A stretch of DNA of 22,690 nucleotides from a virus. Location of the stretch: the IMG/VR virus record IMGVR_UViG_3300024257_000060, positions 1 through 22,690 of that record. One strand, written 5' to 3'. Positions 20,911-22,690 of this stretch are shown in pieces. A program made the position numbers and the translations under genes. Every line of letters starts with the position of its first letter. The first letter of the stretch is position 1. Below the pieces are notes generated by a model that searched no databases, was not told where the DNA came from, and was given only the letters and a program-made list of their open reading frames with translations.

Positions 20911-22690
20911 TTATGGTCTCCCCTGATTTGTATTTAGATTATTGAACATAGTACGCTCTTGTGCCTGCGGAGCCTGCAACTTAGACAACCGATTGAGTAT
21001 ATCCTTCAATGTTTTTTCACTTGTTGTCATATCCTGTGCACCAGGGAATACTTGGTCTACAACTGTAGCCATAATCTTCTCTCTCTCAGAGACCTTGTAC
21101 TTGTTAAGTATGGTTGTTGTTATTGCGGCCAGGTTTCTCTGCTCCTGCTCTTCGTCAATCTTACCTGAACGTATGTGGGATATAACTACCATGCGTAATC
21201 TGTCAGTATCCCCCCTCTCATCCGCAGTGAGCTGATGTAGTTGCTCTTGCTGATCATACATCTGAGAGGCTCTCATTGGCTGCATGCCCCATGCCTTACC
21301 AAGTACCTCCCATGCTTCAGGATCGTTAGCCACTAACCTACCACTGGCTGTACGTATCTCCTTAAACCTCACATAATCTATTGCTTCCATGAAGGCCCTT
21401 GGCCCACTAGCAACATCAGAGAAAGCTCTGGCTGTTAATAGTGCGTCCTTATAAGTCAGGTCATATCCTGTGGTTACTGCATTGTTAAGTGTCAGCCCAA
21501 GGGTTGTGACTGCGTCAAGTGCTCTAGATCCTGAAGTAGCTACTGGGAATGATAGTAACTCCCCTAAGTTTCCTTGAACTAAGTCCTTACCAGTCTGCAT
21601 AAGGCCATCAATTAAGGAGAATCTTGTAGCCACATCAGACTTACCACCAAATATTTGTCCTGACAGACCCTGATCAAATAACTGTATTGCAATGTTATTA
21701 GAGAACTCTGGGTTAGGGTTACCATTCTCATCAGTAGCATTAATACCCATGAACGAGCCTTCACCTTTCATCAGTCCACTGATATACCCACCAAGAGGGA
21801 CACCAGCACTGCCATATAGTAGTGCCTGGCCTGCAAAGATACGTCTCTTGTCCTGACCACTCATTCTATTACCTAACACAGTCTCCAAGAACTTAGCCTG
21901 AGCAGACATGAACTGTGTTGGTAACGATAAGGCGCCCTTGTTCCAGTATGCTCTGTTCTCACGAAGCATATTCAATGTCAGATCGCCATACCTGTCAGTA
22001 ATATCTTCTATATCCTCAGCAGATAACTGACCATCAGCTCTCTTGTTCTTCTTAAGGAACTCCCGCCTTGCTGAACTGTAGGCATACAGCCTACTGAATA
22101 ACTCACCCTCCTGAAACGGGATAATACCTTTGTCAAGGAAGCTCTTAAAGTACTTACCGTCAAGTATAGTTCCATTCATAGCAGCAGCGTAGTCAGGATT
22201 TGCTCTGATAGAGGACTTTATACCTATACTGTCCACTTCCTTAACCATTGCCTTAAAGTCTTTTGGCGACATACCTGCCACATCAGCCAGCCTAGCCAGT
22301 GTCTTAGCGTCATTCATGGCAGCAGGTGCCATAAGAGCTGTCCTCATGGCAGTGAACTGTCTGAATGAAGAGGCCACCCCCTGTGGATCTAGGGAGGCTG
22401 CAATAGAGAAGTTCTGTGCCTGGATTAATAGTTGTGCTGGGTTGAACATACCAAGCATAGGGTGAAATGCCCCTGCCCTGAGTGCTGCATAAGGATCTTT
22501 AGTTGATAGGTTAAGTAGACTGTTACGTACAACAGCACCAGCCTTACCTATATACTCCTTACCACCAAACCCTGACGGTACTCTCTTCATACCTACACGA
22601 CCAATACCCTCAGCCCACTCAGTTGTCTGCCTTACAACAGCACTGAAAACTTCCTCATCAGGTGTTGGTACACCAATAACATCCTTAACC
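20911..22690 (-). CDS. Large virion protein, 3' portion (5' end beyond window)
   Basis: The reading frame is open to the right edge of the window, so the gene starts beyond it; the Met at 22590 is internal, since at least 33 further residues (...DVIGVPTPDEEVFSAVVRQT...) join to it. The visible ~592 residues are helical and rich in Ala, Gly and Met, without a clear catalytic motif. Blocks such as MLGMFNPAQLLIQAQNFS, SLPTQFMSAQAKFLETVLG and AGQALLYGSAGVPLGGY recall the C-terminal parts of internal core proteins of podoviruses (T7 gp16-like), which help form the channel for DNA ejection. It ends two bases before the TTG start of the lysozyme-bearing virion gene. The tail LNTNQGRP is short. Assignment rests on composition, size and context. 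Confidence 0.6.
   Translation of the reverse strand, partial: VKDVIGVPTPDEEVFSAVVRQTTEWAEGIGRVGMKRVPSGFGGKEYIGKAGAVVRNSLLNLSTKDPYAALRAGAFHPMLGMFNPAQLLIQAQNFSIAASLDPQGVASSFRQFTAMRTALMAPAAMNDAKTLARLADVAGMSPKDFKAMVKEVDSIGIKSSIRANPDYAAAMNGTILDGKYFKSFLDKGIIPFQEGELFSRLYAYSSARREFLKKNKRADGQLSAEDIEDITDRYGDLTLNMLRENRAYWNKGALSLPTQFMSAQAKFLETVLGNRMSGQDKRRIFAGQALLYGSAGVPLGGYISGLMKGEGSFMGINATDENGNPNPEFSNNIAIQLFDQGLSGQIFGGKSDVATRFSLIDGLMQTGKDLVQGNLGELLSFPVATSGSRALDAVTTLGLTLNNAVTTGYDLTYKDALLTARAFSDVASGPRAFMEAIDYVRFKEIRTASGRLVANDPEAWEVLGKAWGMQPMRASQMYDQQEQLHQLTADERGDTDRLRMVVISHIRSGKIDEEQEQRNLAAITTTILNKYKVSEREKIMATVVDQVFPGAQDMTTSEKTLKDILNRLSKLQAPQAQERTMFNNLNTNQGRP

Noticed and set aside
17638-20945. Plus-strand ORFs opposite the virion genes
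   Set aside because: They are fragmented shadows of the continuous 1033-residue minus-strand frame.
22588-22590. ATG 22590 as the true start of the right-edge virion gene
   Set aside because: The frame stays open to the end of the window with protein-like sequence, so the gene is truncated by the window.

Overview
This window is a segment of a lytic, tailed dsDNA phage genome, most likely a podovirus-like phage of a Gram-negative bacterium. The evidence is a T7-type replication set (TOPRIM primase, RecA-fold helicase, family A DNA polymerase, ssDNA-binding-type protein, 5'-3' exonuclease) facing an opposite-strand block that encodes very large virion proteins. I see no integrase, repressor, rRNA or tRNA. 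Host and exact family cannot be fixed from the sequence; no phage RNA polymerase, terminase, portal or capsid gene lies in the window.

Layout. (1) 1-358: a non-coding leader with a good sigma70-type promoter (59-87) and several stem-loops. (2) 359-1655: AT-rich early genes, namely two paralogous ~45-aa proteins flanking a sliding-clamp-like protein. The starts share a leader sequence, and both paralogs have a long imperfect hairpin about 25-40 nt upstream. (3) 1652-5269: a tightly packed run of small early genes, mostly unknown, joined by ATGA-type stop/start overlaps. It includes a GP88-family protein, a winged-helix-like protein, a strongly acidic protein, two related ~110-aa proteins and two tiny membrane or exported peptides. 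(4) 5262-11712: primase (GTG start), helicase, a hexapeptide-repeat beta-helix protein with 22 tandem 18-bp repeats, a 46-aa zinc-finger-like protein, and a DNA polymerase interrupted by a 317-residue intein. (5) 11732-17029: ssDNA-binding-type protein, HNH endonuclease, a clear terminator (12902-12926), exonuclease, GIY-YIG nuclease, metallophosphoesterase, a degenerate HNH protein, a zinc-finger/DUF3310 fusion and a dCTP deaminase-like protein. (6) 17039-22690, minus strand: DUF1353, XhlA-like membrane protein, a 61-aa protein, a 1033-aa virion protein with a C-terminal lysozyme-like domain, and the 3' part of another large virion protein that runs off the right edge.

How it works together (inference). 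Host RNA polymerase probably transcribes rightward from the leader through host-takeover genes into replication and nucleotide metabolism. The structural and lysis operon comes in from the right and meets this transcription unit head-on at about 17030-17040. The replication block carries four homing-type elements or remnants (intein, NUMOD4-HNH, GIY-YIG, degenerate HNH). The most unusual features are the duplicated early mini-gene with paired hairpins, the hexapeptide-repeat protein between helicase and polymerase, the recurrent CxxC-x11-CxxC module, and the AT-rich TOPRIM half of the primase with an internal promoter-like site.
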